From Streptomyces sp. NBC_00464 (GTDB lineage: Bacteria; Actinomycetota; Actinomycetes; Streptomycetales; Streptomycetaceae): a DNA stretch of 64,000 bases. Each line of letters begins with the position of its first letter. The stretch's first letter is position 1. Below, one piece after another: positions 24,702 to 33,284 of the stretch. Under the pieces are notes generated by a model that saw nothing but the letters and a program-made list of their open reading frames with translations, ran no database searches and was not told where the DNA came from. The stretch is taken from assembly GCF_036013915.1 (NCBI RefSeq), contig NZ_CP107899.1, positions 3,534,001 through 3,598,000 of the forward strand, given 5' to 3'. Made by a program: the position numbers and the translations under genes.

Positions 24702-26054
24702 GTGACTGAGCCCACCGCTAGAGACTCCTCTGCCTCAGAACCTGCCCGGCCACAGTCGGCACGGGGCATCTTCGACGGGTTCGAGAGCTATCGATCGCCT
24801 TCCGACACTGACCTGGCGGAGGTGATGAAACATGGCCTCGTGGCCGCCGACGCCAACGTCCTGCTTGACCTCTATCGGTACACAGAACAGGGACGCAATC
24901 TTCTGCTGTCGGTGCTGGGCAAGCTCGGCGGGCAACTCTGGATTCCCCATCAGGCGCTGGTGGAGTTCTGGCGCCATCGCCTGGAGACCGTGAGCGCACC
25001 CAAGTCATCCGCCTCAACTGCGATCAAAGAGCTCGGAGACCTCAAGGGTCGCGCGACCGGCGTTCTGCGCAACTGGGCTGGGCGCTTCGCCCTCCCGGAC
25101 GATGAGTTGGCCAAGATCTTCGACGACCTGAACGCTGGCTTCGACGCGGCGACCCAGGCAGTGAATGCCCTGGTCACAAAGCATGCCGGTCCTGCCGACC
25201 GGGACACCGCCGCAGATCCAGTCGTCGCCGCGCTCGCAAAGGCCCTGGAGGGGCAGGTGGGGCCCTCGCTGTCGCAGGCGGATCACGATGCAGCCGTAGT
25301 TGAAGCCCAGCGTCGCATCACGATGAAGATACCGCCGGGCTACATGGATGCGGGCAAGGGGGACAACGCCGTCGGTGACTACCTGGTGTGGCGGCAAATC
25401 CTTGACGAGGCACAGAGTCGCAAATGCGACGTCCTGCTGGTCACTGGCGACGTGAAAGAGGACTGGTGGCGCAAGGACAATCGGCAGGCCAGCGGGCCGC
25501 GGCAAGAGCTCATCGACGAGCTGTCGCGTGAGGCCGGAACACGGCTGTACATGCTGACGCCGAGCCAGTTCACCGCTCTGGGCGCCTCCGTCTTCGAAAT
25601 CGACGCCGCCGAGACAGGTCTGGAGGACATTGACCGAGTGGACCGCTCCCGGGAGGAGGACTCGGCCGATGAAGTCGCTCCCTCCGAGCAAGGTCACTGG
25701 AACGCACCAGCCGTCGAAGCGCTCTTCGAAAGGCTCGCTTTGGCAGGATATGAGGACCGTGTCGCGGTCATCCGGTGGGCTGCCGATAACGAAGGCTTCG
25801 TAAGCCAGGAAGTCATCCGAGAGCTCTGTCACTACTCACCTGAGGTCAAGCTCAATGGCATGGCGCGCCCTATCAGCCGGTTCACAGCTGAACTCCAGGC
25901 CGCAAAGCTGCTGCCCGAAGCCGTCGCGCCACTGCTCAAGGCTGTCTACGACCCCGAGCACAGCTACGTGAAGGCTTCCGGATTCCGCCTCCATGCCTCG
26001 GCAGAGCCACTGGTACGGGCTATGGCCGAGGCCGAAGGAGACGATCCGCGGTGA
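24702..26054 (+). CDS. PIN-like domain protein (PIN_8/DUF4935-type), putative nuclease
   Basis: 450 residues. Acidic PIN residues are spread along the N-terminal half: ADANVLLDLYRY (about 47-58), E in ALVEFW, D in VGDYLVWRQIL, and D in LLVTGDVKEDWW. Helical inserts separate them, as in PIN_8 proteins. The C-terminal 120 residues form a separate helical domain. The GTG start has AGGATCAGGAT upstream. It is the last gene before the first attR copy. Large PIN-like proteins of this type occur in genomic islands; an RNase role in defence is inference. Confidence 0.75.
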   Translation: MTEPTARDSSASEPARPQSARGIFDGFESYRSPSDTDLAEVMKHGLVAADANVLLDLYRYTEQGRNLLLSVLGKLGGQLWIPHQALVEFWRHRLETVSAPKSSASTAIKELGDLKGRATGVLRNWAGRFALPDDELAKIFDDLNAGFDAATQAVNALVTKHAGPADRDTAADPVVAALAKALEGQVGPSLSQADHDAAVVEAQRRITMKIPPGYMDAGKGDNAVGDYLVWRQILDEAQSRKCDVLLVTGDVKEDWWRKDNRQASGPRQELIDELSREAGTRLYMLTPSQFTALGASVFEIDAAETGLEDIDRVDRSREEDSADEVAPSEQGHWNAPAVEALFERLALAGYEDRVAVIRWAADNEGFVSQEVIRELCHYSPEVKLNGMARPISRFTAELQAAKLLPEAVAPLLKAVYDPEHSYVKASGFRLHASAEPLVRAMAEAEGDDPR

Positions 26055-26283
26055 GGGGGCCACCACTCCGATCGCGGATGCGCGGGTCGAACGGGATCAG
26101 AGGGAGATTGGTCCAACTCCAGGTGACCGCTACAGAGCCATGGTGACGTGCAGGAACTGGCCATACTCCGGTCTCAGTTTCGGTCTCATTCACTCCCGTT
26201 CAGCGGCATCCATCGTCTGCCCGCCGCTCCACTCCATGGCAGGTCAGGACACACATGCTCGCCCCCGGACCCCCAGGCGAACA

Positions 26284-26340
26284 TTTGGAAAGCGTGTTGG
26301 GGGCAACCCCTCACGAGTTCGAATCTCGTATCCTCCGCCA
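26284..26340 (+). repeat. attR copy 1: 3' half of tRNA-Ser(GGA)
   Basis: Reads from the anticodon loop (TTGGAAAGCG) through the long variable arm (GGGGGCAACCCC), T-arm (GTTCGAATC) and acceptor end with encoded CCA (TCCTCCGCCA). The 5' half of a tRNA is absent. Crossover inside the anticodon loop is typical of tyrosine integrases using tRNA targets. Copies 2 and 3 lie at 27768-27817 and 35013-35069. Confidence 0.85.
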
Positions 26341-26358
26341 TTGCTCTCACCGGGCAAT

Positions 26359-26400
26359 ACGTCGAAGGCCCCCGCAGCTCGCTGCGGGGGCCTTCGACGT
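26359..26400 (+). terminator. tRNA-Ser terminator hairpin carried with attR copy 1
   Basis: A 20-bp perfect inverted repeat (ACGTCGAAGGCCCCCGCAGC) with TC between the arms, 18 bp after the tRNA fragment. The same element follows copy 2 with a compensated base change. Confidence 0.85.
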
Positions 26401-26704
26401 TGCTGGCGCCACCTACGAACGTTGCCGCTCGCGCGTTCGTCTCCCACGCCCGTCATCCACTGCGGCGTGCCTATGCCTGGCTTCGGGGCGTACCAAGACC
26501 CGGACCGACGGCGTGCGCCGGATCGATACCGGCCTCGCCTCTGCCCCTGGCCCTGCCCATGTGCCGCGGGAGGGATCGAAGGGAGAACATCCGTGCGCCG
26601 TACAACCTACTGACGACCTCGTTGATCTTCTCCGTGTATACGTACGGCCGTGCTGCTTCCCCCACCAGGCGACCGCTACAACCGCACGTCCCCGGAAGGA
26701 TCAC

Positions 26705-27760
26705 ATGAAGCTCCGCCACATTCTGGCGACCGCTGCCCTCACCGCCGTCGTCGGTCCCATGGCGCTGTTCGCAGCTCCTGCCGCGTATGCGACAGGAGAC
26801 ACCTCATCCGCCGGCACCCCCTCCGCTTCCGCGTCCCCGGCAACGACACCGGCGCCGTCCGCCCCTGTTGAAGCCAGTGGCGATGCGCAGGAACCCGCCA
26901 CGCAGTTGGAGGCAGCCCCCTCCACAGCGGCCGGATCGCCCGCTGCGAAGCCGGCGGAGTCGAGCGCCGAGCCGTCTCCGACGTACACGCGCCCGACGTT
27001 CTGTTCCGGCATACCCGACGAGGAGCGCGGCAAGACGGCCCTTCTCGGACTTCCGAGCAAGATCGTCGCCGGGTCCGGCTGGCATGACTTCACCTATCGC
27101 GTGACCAACGTTTCCAAGGTCAAGGTGATGGAGACGGACATCTCCCTCTACCTCGGCACCGCCGACCCGCAACTCGACGACATTGCCGAACTGAACGTCA
27201 CGGTCCAGTGGTTCAACTCGGCCACCGGAAAGTGGAAGGCCATTGAGGGCGAGGGGGCGGACACCCTCGGCGACCACGAGTTCGCCACCGTGAAGACCCT
27301 CGGACCGGGTGAGTACGCGGACGCCGCGATGCGCATCAAGGTCGGCACCGAGGCCGAGCCGGGAACGGGCTACTTCTTCACCATCGGCCACTCGTACGGC
27401 GAAGACGGCAAGTGCGGGTTCGACGAAATCAGCCAGTTCGACTTCACGGTCCTCGCCCCCGACAGCGAGCCCGGCAAGGTGGATGACTCCGAGGGCACAC
27501 CTGACAAGGTGGGCACCAAGGACCAGGACGCCTCCGGCAAGAACACCAACGGGAAGAGGCCTGCACCGCAGGGCGAGAACGGGAACAAGCCTGCGCCACA
27601 GGGCGGGCTCGACGAGATCCCCGCCAGCGGCAGACTCGCCGAGACCGGGGCCTCCAGCGCGATGCCGACCGCCGCCGCCCTCGGGGCAGCCGCGGTCGTC
27701 ATGGGTGCAGGGGCTGTTTTCGTCGTGCGCCGTCGTAGGTCCGCCGGATCCGCTTCGTAA
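26705..27760 (+). CDS. Sortase-anchored surface protein (LAETG motif)
   Basis: 351 residues. A signal peptide (MKLRHILATAALTAVVGPMA, cleavage after AYA) is followed by about 70 residues of Ser/Thr/Pro/Ala-rich linker and one globular domain (about 95-270) with two Cys (in FCSGI and KCGF) that may pair. A Lys/Gly/Pro/Asn-rich stalk repeats RPAPQGENGNK-like units. The C-terminus is a sorting signal: LAETG, a hydrophobic helix and RRRR. LAxTG is the motif used by class E sortases of Streptomyces. It is the only gene in its att-bounded cassette. Ligand unknown. Confidence 0.88.
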   Translation: MKLRHILATAALTAVVGPMALFAAPAAYATGDTSSAGTPSASASPATTPAPSAPVEASGDAQEPATQLEAAPSTAAGSPAAKPAESSAEPSPTYTRPTFCSGIPDEERGKTALLGLPSKIVAGSGWHDFTYRVTNVSKVKVMETDISLYLGTADPQLDDIAELNVTVQWFNSATGKWKAIEGEGADTLGDHEFATVKTLGPGEYADAAMRIKVGTEAEPGTGYFFTIGHSYGEDGKCGFDEISQFDFTVLAPDSEPGKVDDSEGTPDKVGTKDQDASGKNTNGKRPAPQGENGNKPAPQGGLDEIPASGRLAETGASSAMPTAAALGAAAVVMGAGAVFVVRRRRSAGSAS

Positions 27761-27767
27761 GTCGGAG

Positions 27768-27817
27768 AGCGTGTTGGGGGCAACCTCTCACGAGTTCGAA
27801 TCTCGTATCCTCCGCCA
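27768..27817 (+). repeat. attR copy 2: 3' part of tRNA-Ser(GGA)
   Basis: Identical to copy 1 from AGCGTGTTGGGGG to CCGCCA except one C-to-T change in the variable arm (CAACCTCTC). The left junction differs: it begins at AGCG rather than at TTGG, and follows GTCGGAG, 4 bp after the stop of the LAETG gene. Confidence 0.85.
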
Positions 27818-27837
27818 TTGCTCTCACCGGGCAATAC

Positions 27838-27875
27838 GTCGAAGGCGCCCGCAGCTCGCTGCGGGCGCCTTCGAC
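27838..27875 (+). terminator. tRNA-Ser terminator hairpin carried with attR copy 2
   Basis: An 18-bp perfect stem (GTCGAAGGCGCCCGCAGC). Relative to copy 1, one pair in the stem is swapped on both sides, keeping pairing. Confidence 0.85.
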
Positions 27876-28056
27876 TCATCCTTGCAGTCTCGACGAGATT
27901 CTTCGGGACCCACCGGCCCGCTCGACAGAGGGACCTCCGGCCGGTGAGCAAGGCGATGCACGGAGTAACGCTCATCCCCGGCCGCCGTGCCGCACGCGAG
28001 GGCCACCCCGGGTGGCGGCTGCCGAAGGGTTCGCCAGATGCCCGTCTGAGACGGAT

Positions 28057-28096
28057 TGATATCCAACGAGATATACTCGCTGCACGATCTGATATC
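28057..28096 (+). promoter_or_regulatory. VapBC promoter/operator
   Basis: An AT-rich island with two TGATATC copies (28057-28063, 28090-28096) 33 bp apart and a TATACT -10-like box (28072-28077) between them, 15 bp before vapB. VapB-VapC complexes usually bind such repeats for autorepression. Confidence 0.55.
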
Positions 28097-28110
28097 ACCG
28101 GAGGTGCTCG

Positions 28111-28326
28111 ATGAGTCGCACAGTGATCGATCTCGACGACGAACTGCTGGCCGACGTGGCTCAGGCACTGGGGACCGGCACCAAGAAGGAGACGGTCAAC
28201 ACCGCTCTCCGCGAGGTGCTCGAGAACCGACGACGGGCTCTCGCTCTCACTCGGCTGCGGGCCGCAGCGGGCGAGGGTGGCTTCGATCTGGATGCCTTCG
28301 AGGACAAGAGGAACTACCGGCGGTGA
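28111..28326 (+). CDS. vapB: VapB-family antitoxin
   Basis: 71 residues, ATG with GGAGG upstream. The N-terminus MSRTVIDLDDELLADVAQAL is a ribbon-helix-helix typical of VapB; the tail (FDLDAFEDKRNYRR) would wrap the toxin. TGA overlaps the vapC GTG (GTGA at 28323-28326), the usual coupling of this toxin-antitoxin type. Confidence 0.9.
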   Translation: MSRTVIDLDDELLADVAQALGTGTKKETVNTALREVLENRRRALALTRLRAAAGEGGFDLDAFEDKRNYRR

Positions 28327-28745
28327 GCGCGGCTCAGTTCCTGATCGATACCAGCGCGCTCGCTCGATTCATCCGCGACGACGCCGAACAGTACGGCTGG
28401 GATCAGGCAGCCACGGCAGGGCTCATCGCAACCTGCCCCATTACCGAGCTGGAGTTCTTCTACAGCGCCCGTTCCGCCGCAGACCGTGCGCGCGGCATCG
28501 AGGACATGCGGCTGCTGTTCGGCTGGGTGCCCGTCGATGACCGAGCGTACGACCGCGCCTGGCAGGTTCAGGAGTTGCTGACCCAGCGCGGTCAGCACCG
28601 TGGTGCAGGAGCTGTTGACCTCGTCGTTGCCGCCACCGCGGAACTCCAAGGGCTGACCCTCCTGCACCGAGACCACGACTTCGAATGCATCGCCGCCATC
28701 ACCGGCCAAGCCATGCAGTGGTATGGCCCGGGGGCCGGCAAATGA
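28323..28745 (+). CDS. vapC: VapC-family PIN-domain toxin (ribonuclease)
   Basis: 140 residues. PIN acidic residues: D in FLIDTSALARF (about 9), E in ITELEF (about 43), D in GAVDLVVAATA (about 98), and D in HRDHDFE (about 117). Such toxins cleave tRNA or rRNA when free of VapB. GTG start inside the vapB stop. Located about 0.5 kb inside the att-bounded cassette, where it could punish loss of the DNA. Confidence 0.9.
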   Translation: MSAAQFLIDTSALARFIRDDAEQYGWDQAATAGLIATCPITELEFFYSARSAADRARGIEDMRLLFGWVPVDDRAYDRAWQVQELLTQRGQHRGAGAVDLVVAATAELQGLTLLHRDHDFECIAAITGQAMQWYGPGAGK

Positions 28746-29374
28746 ACACGCCTCCGCTCTCGGTCCTGGTCTCGTTCGCAGGCGTACACCACAGTTCGGC
28801 GCGCCTGTAGCCGCGCCGCTCCATCCAGACGTGGGAACGCGACCTTCAGGACGCCACGCAGGAGAACAACCTATCCAGTGCCGCTCTTCCTCTTTTTGTT
28901 CACGGCGGTCCTCGTAATTCCGGTGTGGGGGCAGAATCCCGGCTCCGCCGCCGCTCTGATGCTGGGCATGTGTATCGCTGTCGGCCCGATGACAGCCGCT
29001 TCGTGCACTCCCCCAAGAAGGACCGCGAACAGTGGTGCGATGGCCGGAGGCGATGCCCGCCGCAGCTCCGGTGGCACTCGCCGTCGCCCTCACCCTCGCC
29101 TGGACCCTGCCCCTCGGATACGAGCTCGAAGGCGGGGGCGGGGCACGGCTGCACTCGGCGCCCGTGGCCGCTGGGGTCGTGGGGTTCGGGCCGGCCTGGA
29201 CGACCATGGAGTGCGCGTACCACCACCAGCGGAGGCAGCTCCGGATGTTCCACGCGGAGGCGGTACGCCAGCTCGCGCTGGTAGGGGCGCGGGTCGACAC
29301 GCTGAGCTCCCCGTCCCGTACACGGCTGACAGCGGCAAGGAAACGCTAGGTGGGTCGAGCAGCGGCATCGGGGC
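28746..29374. other. Gene-poor 629 bp with possible membrane-protein remnants
   Basis: Two hydrophobic frames on the + strand (from 28878, MPLFLFLFTAVLVIPVWG; and 29032-29349, with VALAVALTLAWTLPLG) look like pieces of a membrane protein split by a frameshift, but neither has a good ribosome site. A 43-nt sequence at 28771-28813 recurs next to attR copy 3. I see no intact gene. Confidence 0.35.
28771..28813 (+). repeat. Att-flanking repeat, copy 1 (no tRNA fragment beside it)
   Basis: CAGGCGTACACCACAGTTCG with flanks; the core differs from the copy at 34962-35004 by one base over 23 nt, and TAGCCG follows at the same distance in both. The second copy lies 9 bp before attR copy 3; this one has no tRNA fragment after it. 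Confidence 0.7.
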
Positions 29375-32300
29375 TCAGCAGGTCTCCCGGTAGGGGATCT
29401 TCGGCAGGTAGGCGCTCCACTGTTCCGTCCCGAGTCCGCCTCCAGCTCGTTCGCACACCCGGCGCACGGCCCGTTGCGGGTCGAGTACGCCGATCTCCTG
29501 GTGCACACCGTTCGGGGTCGCGATGCGCAGAGTGGTGCCGTCGTCGGTGAATCCGAGCCCGAAGATCCGGCCTTCGCCGATCTGGACGAGCGTGCCCGCG
29601 GTGCCGGGCGAGGCGGTTTCCCAGACTCGTACCGAATCGTCCTGGGTTCCGACCGCGACAAACGCGCCGTCGGCCGAGAAGGCGACGGCCGGCGGCTCGC
29701 GTTGCCCGCGGTGGACCGACGGTGCGAGGACCGCGATCCGGTGTTGGCCGAGGCGGTCCCAGAACGTGACCCGGCCCTCAACGGTGCTGACCACCAGGTG
29801 GTTTCCGCCCCGGCTGAACCGTGCAGACTGCAGCGTGTCCTCGCCCCGAAGGCCGGTGATTCTGCGGCCGGTGTCCAGATCGTATCGATCACCGGCCGAC
29901 GTGAGCAGAGCGGTCGCGTCCGGTGTCAGGAACGCGGAGAACGTCTCCGTCTGTGTGCGCAGGAGACGGTGTCTGGTCTGCTCGGAAGCCCGCCACACCT
30001 CGACGATGCTCGGGGCGTCGTTCTGCCCGCCGATCGGCCGGGACGTGGCGAAAACCAGGGCCGTGCCGTCCGCGCCCACGGCGATGGTCCGGGTCGGTTC
30101 CGGCACCTTGATTCGCGCGGTCTCACGTCGGTGATCCACGTCCCACAGGCGGACTTCGGAGCCCCCGTAGGCGACCGTACGGCCGTCCGACGAAAAAGCG
30201 ACGTGGGGTGTTGCGCCCCCGCGTGCCCGGCCCGGCAGGCTGATCGTCCTGCCGCCTCGTTCGTGCAGCCGGAACTCCCAGTCCTCACCGTGTCGCTGTG
30301 TCGTCACGGCCGTGTGTCCGTCCGGGCTGAACTCGGCCTGTTGGTAGGGCTGTCCTTGCCGCCCTGATCCGGTGGTCTCCACTGCGGTGCGAACGTCCAG
30401 CGTCTTCACGGTGCTCGCCCCGCCGACGACGAAGCGCAGCACTCCGTCCGCCGGATTGATCCGTGGCTCGTCGGCGTAGGACGCTTCGGGTGTGTAGGTC
30501 ATCAGCGGGTGGTTCGGACGCGCGGTGCGCCACAGGGCGACGGCGCCCCGGAGCGTGACGGTGTACGCGCCGTCGGGGCTGAACGACACCTCCGGCCTGT
30601 CCGTGCCACCCGTCTTGATCACGGGGCGCTCCCGGCCGTCCCGTACATCCCAGGTTCGGACTCCCCCTTCCACTCCGACAGCGACGGCACGGCTGTCGGG
30701 CAGGAACATGAATCGGGCGCCGTTTCCACACAGTTCGCGATCCGCCTCGCGGGCCCAGGGGGTGGGCAGTCGGCGCTTCGCCTCGATGTCCCAGACGAAC
30801 AGTCGGGCGGCCTCGAGCGCGCAGACCGCTAACAGCTTGCCGTCCTGGCTCAGTTGGGCGCTCGGGCCTTCGCTCTCGCGAGCCCCCGTCGTGAACACGA
30901 CCCGGCCCGTGTTCACGTCCCAGACCTGAACCCGGGCTCTGTTCTCCTCGTTGGCCTCGTCCTTGGTGATGAGGAGCCGTCCATCGGGGCCGAACCAGGC
31001 TTCGGGACGGTCCCCCCGAAGGTCGCCGATCCGCTGCGACCGCCGCCCGTCGCGCAGGTCCCGCACAACGACGGCGCCCCGGCTGTCGAGGTACGCGATC
31101 CGCCCGGCGTCGCCGCTGACGGCAAGGACAGAGGCGAAGGCGTCGCCCGGGATCCTGACCGCGCCGAGCGAGCGGCCGGTGCCTGCATCCCACTGGTACA
31201 CGCGGTCCCTGCCGACCTTGGTCAGGATCCGGCCGTCCGAGCTGAGCCGGCCCGGTGACTGCATATCGCCCGTGCCGTCGCGCGGTGTGAAAGACGACTG
31301 CTCGCGCTGGGCGGCCGCACCTCGCACCGCCTCGCGGGTCTCCGGCAGGTCGGCAATCCGCCAGGAGGCCACACTCAACTGCATGGCAAGACGGGGGTCC
31401 GAGGCGCGCAGAGCCGTGGCGACACCGGCAACACGGCGGGCCTCGGCCTCGTCGTGGCGGCGGTCGCTGATGCGGCTCTGCTGCCAGGCCGCAGTGCCGG
31501 CGACCGCCGCCAGGCAGATCAGCAGGGCCAGGGCCGCAATCACGGAACGGCGTCGGCGGGCGCCACGCGTACGTGTCCGTAGTGCCTGCTGGTGGGCGGC
31601 CACGCTCGCATGGTGAAAGGCGCCTTCCAGTGCCGTCAGTTCATCGGCAGCCCTCGTGTCCTCCCCAGCCTCCGGATCGCCGAACGCCTCACGCGCCGCC
31701 GAGAGTCGTACTCCTCGGTACAGCGCCCCGGGGTCCCGGCCCAGCGTCTCCCACACACGGGCCGCCTCCGTCAGCGCCCGATGCAGGCGCAACCGTTCCC
31801 GGTCTGCCTCGATCCAGCCGTGCAGCCGTGGCCAGGCAGTGAGCAGCGCTTCGTGGGCGAGGTCGACCGTGGCGCCGTCGACGGTGAGCAATCGGGCCCG
31901 CACGAGCTCTTCCAGGACGGCCGACTCGGCGAGTGCCAGGGGAAGTTCGGAACGTTCCACGGGCCTACGGGTGTCCTGGGTGCCCTCACCCGGGGAGACC
32001 ATGCGCAGCAGCAGCCGACGGGCGACCGCAGCCTGGTCGTCGGTGAAGCGGGCGTACACCGCCTCGGCGGTGTGGGCGATGGCGCCGCGCACTCCACCGA
32101 TCGCGTCGTACGCCTGCTCGGTGAGCGTCTTGCCGCGGCGTCGGCGCCAGACTTCGAGGAGGGCGTGTGCCATCAGTGGCAGACCGCCCGGCTGCCTTTC
32201 GACGTCGGCCACGATGCGGGCGGTCAACGCCCTCTCCACGATGAGGCGGTCACGCTGCGCCGGTCCGATGACGGCCTCCCTGAGCTGGGCGGGCGTCATC

Positions 32301-33097
32301 GGGCCAACGAGGAGCGTGGCGGATCGTAAGGCGTCGGCGAGCCGACCGTGCTCGGCGCAGCGGCCGTAGAAGTCGGCGCGTACGGCGATGACGACGCGTA
32401 GTCGGCTCTCGGGGGCGCGGGCCTTGAGCAGTGCGTCGACGAACCGGGCGCGGGCGGAGTCGTCATGGCAGAGCGTGAACAGCTCCTCGAACTGGTCGAT
32501 CAGGACGACCGTGTCGCCCTCTTCGGCATCGACCGGTGCCAGCAGGGCGGGATCGGGGTGATCCGACGGGGTAATGACACGGACGAGGGCTGGCCTGCGC
32601 CGCGGGTCCTGTTCGTCGCGCAGGGTCGGTACGAGCCCCGCGCGCAGCAGGGAGGACTTGCCGCTGCCGGAGCCGCCCACCAGGGCCACGATGCGGTGGC
32701 GGGCGATGGAGGCGGCGAGTTCCGCGACGAGTTCATCGCGCCCGAAGTAGGTGTCGCGGTCGTCGGGCTCGAACCGGGCCAGTCCCTTGTAGGGGGAGGC
32801 AGCCGTCTCCACCACGGCCTCGGCTTCCTCGGCAGCGTCCGCGGTGGCCCGGCGCCAACGCCGCTCCCAGTCCGCCTCGTCGCCACCGCAGGCACGTACG
32901 TAGGCGAGCACCACGGGCAGAGTGGGCACCCGTTCACCGGATGCGGCGGCTGACAGGGTCGGGGCCGAGAATCCGACGTGCTCGGCCATCGCCCGATATG
33001 TAGGTCCGCCCGCTTCCCCCCGCAACTTCCGCAGTTCGCAGGCGAGGTGTGAAGCGGCGCCCGCAGCCCGGTCGAGCGGCTTCTCCCGGCGTCCCAT
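29375..33097 (-). CDS. HTH-nSTAND ATPase-WD40 repeat protein
   Basis: 1240 residues. An XRE-like HTH (about 15-60; GGPTYRAMAEHVGFSAPTLS) leads into SPYKGLARFEPDD (about 101), the start of an nSTAND1 NTPase with Walker A GGSGSGKSS (about 139-147) and Walker B VLIDQFEELF. A helical region follows, then a membrane-spanning segment (SVIAALALLICLAAVAG, about 520) and at least a dozen WD40-like blades to the C-terminus. STAND proteins act as switches that sense ligands and signal, often in conflict or developmental control. GTG/ATG alternatives are few; ATG 33097 is used. Monocistronic, divergent from the glycosyltransferase gene. Confidence 0.88.
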   Translation of the reverse strand: MGRREKPLDRAAGAASHLACELRKLRGEAGGPTYRAMAEHVGFSAPTLSAAASGERVPTLPVVLAYVRACGGDEADWERRWRRATADAAEEAEAVVETAASPYKGLARFEPDDRDTYFGRDELVAELAASIARHRIVALVGGSGSGKSSLLRAGLVPTLRDEQDPRRRPALVRVITPSDHPDPALLAPVDAEEGDTVVLIDQFEELFTLCHDDSARARFVDALLKARAPESRLRVVIAVRADFYGRCAEHGRLADALRSATLLVGPMTPAQLREAVIGPAQRDRLIVERALTARIVADVERQPGGLPLMAHALLEVWRRRRGKTLTEQAYDAIGGVRGAIAHTAEAVYARFTDDQAAVARRLLLRMVSPGEGTQDTRRPVERSELPLALAESAVLEELVRARLLTVDGATVDLAHEALLTAWPRLHGWIEADRERLRLHRALTEAARVWETLGRDPGALYRGVRLSAAREAFGDPEAGEDTRAADELTALEGAFHHASVAAHQQALRTRTRGARRRRSVIAALALLICLAAVAGTAAWQQSRISDRRHDEAEARRVAGVATALRASDPRLAMQLSVASWRIADLPETREAVRGAAAQREQSSFTPRDGTGDMQSPGRLSSDGRILTKVGRDRVYQWDAGTGRSLGAVRIPGDAFASVLAVSGDAGRIAYLDSRGAVVVRDLRDGRRSQRIGDLRGDRPEAWFGPDGRLLITKDEANEENRARVQVWDVNTGRVVFTTGARESEGPSAQLSQDGKLLAVCALEAARLFVWDIEAKRRLPTPWAREADRELCGNGARFMFLPDSRAVAVGVEGGVRTWDVRDGRERPVIKTGGTDRPEVSFSPDGAYTVTLRGAVALWRTARPNHPLMTYTPEASYADEPRINPADGVLRFVVGGASTVKTLDVRTAVETTGSGRQGQPYQQAEFSPDGHTAVTTQRHGEDWEFRLHERGGRTISLPGRARGGATPHVAFSSDGRTVAYGGSEVRLWDVDHRRETARIKVPEPTRTIAVGADGTALVFATSRPIGGQNDAPSIVEVWRASEQTRHRLLRTQTETFSAFLTPDATALLTSAGDRYDLDTGRRITGLRGEDTLQSARFSRGGNHLVVSTVEGRVTFWDRLGQHRIAVLAPSVHRGQREPPAVAFSADGAFVAVGTQDDSVRVWETASPGTAGTLVQIGEGRIFGLGFTDDGTTLRIATPNGVHQEIGVLDPQRAVRRVCERAGGGLGTEQWSAYLPKIPYRETC

Positions 33098-33284
33098 CGG
33101 TGGCTCCCCCCGTCGTGCGATGCGAGCCCCACAACCACCCGGCCGAGCCCCCCGTCAGCCCCACGACCCTATCCGGCAGGCGTTCTGCTGTTCGGCGTCC
33201 CGCCGGGAATTGATTGGGCCCCGGAACCGGGACTGCGCATCAAATCCCCGGCGGCTGGACTCGATCTGTCCCACCCGTCGAGCC

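Larger units (their letters stand above)
1..26340 (+). mobile_element. Integrative mobilizable element (IME)-type island, right end at a tRNA-Ser attR
   Basis: This stretch carries the parts of a mobile element: tyrosine integrase and excisionase (8318-10386), regulator (10517-11065), DnaB-like replication protein (11329-12867), iteron-like repeats, DUF2637 membrane protein, MobC and relaxase (14098-16562). Defence and metabolic cargo surrounds them. Its right boundary is a 57-bp copy of the 3' end of a tRNA-Ser(GGA) gene at 26284-26340. The left boundary, expected to be the intact tRNA gene, lies outside the window. No type IV coupling or FtsK-like translocase gene is visible here, so it looks mobilizable rather than self-transmissible, unless such genes lie to the left. 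That one element spans the whole region is inference; several elements could be nested. Confidence 0.6.
26055..26704 (+). other. Intergenic 650 bp carrying attR copy 1
   Basis: Contains no convincing gene. It holds the first tRNA-Ser 3' fragment (26284-26340), its hairpin terminator (26359-26400), and about 300 bp of upstream sequence for the LAETG protein gene, which starts at 26705 behind GGAAGGAT. Confidence 0.6.
26341..27817 (+). mobile_element. Single-gene cassette bounded by tRNA-Ser fragments
   Basis: The 1.48 kb between attR copies 1 and 2 holds only the LAETG surface protein gene and the terminator of copy 1. No recombinase gene is present. It could be excised or exchanged as a unit by an integrase acting on the two att-like copies. 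That it moves is inference. Confidence 0.5.

Noticed and set aside
1..26340. Self-transmissible AICE (actinomycete integrative and conjugative element)
   Set aside because: A relaxase/MobC pair is present but no FtsK/TraB-type translocase gene is seen in the window; described as mobilizable instead.
29032..29349. 105-codon membrane-protein frame
   Set aside because: No ribosome site; more likely a piece of a broken membrane-protein gene, recorded only as part of a gene-poor stretch.
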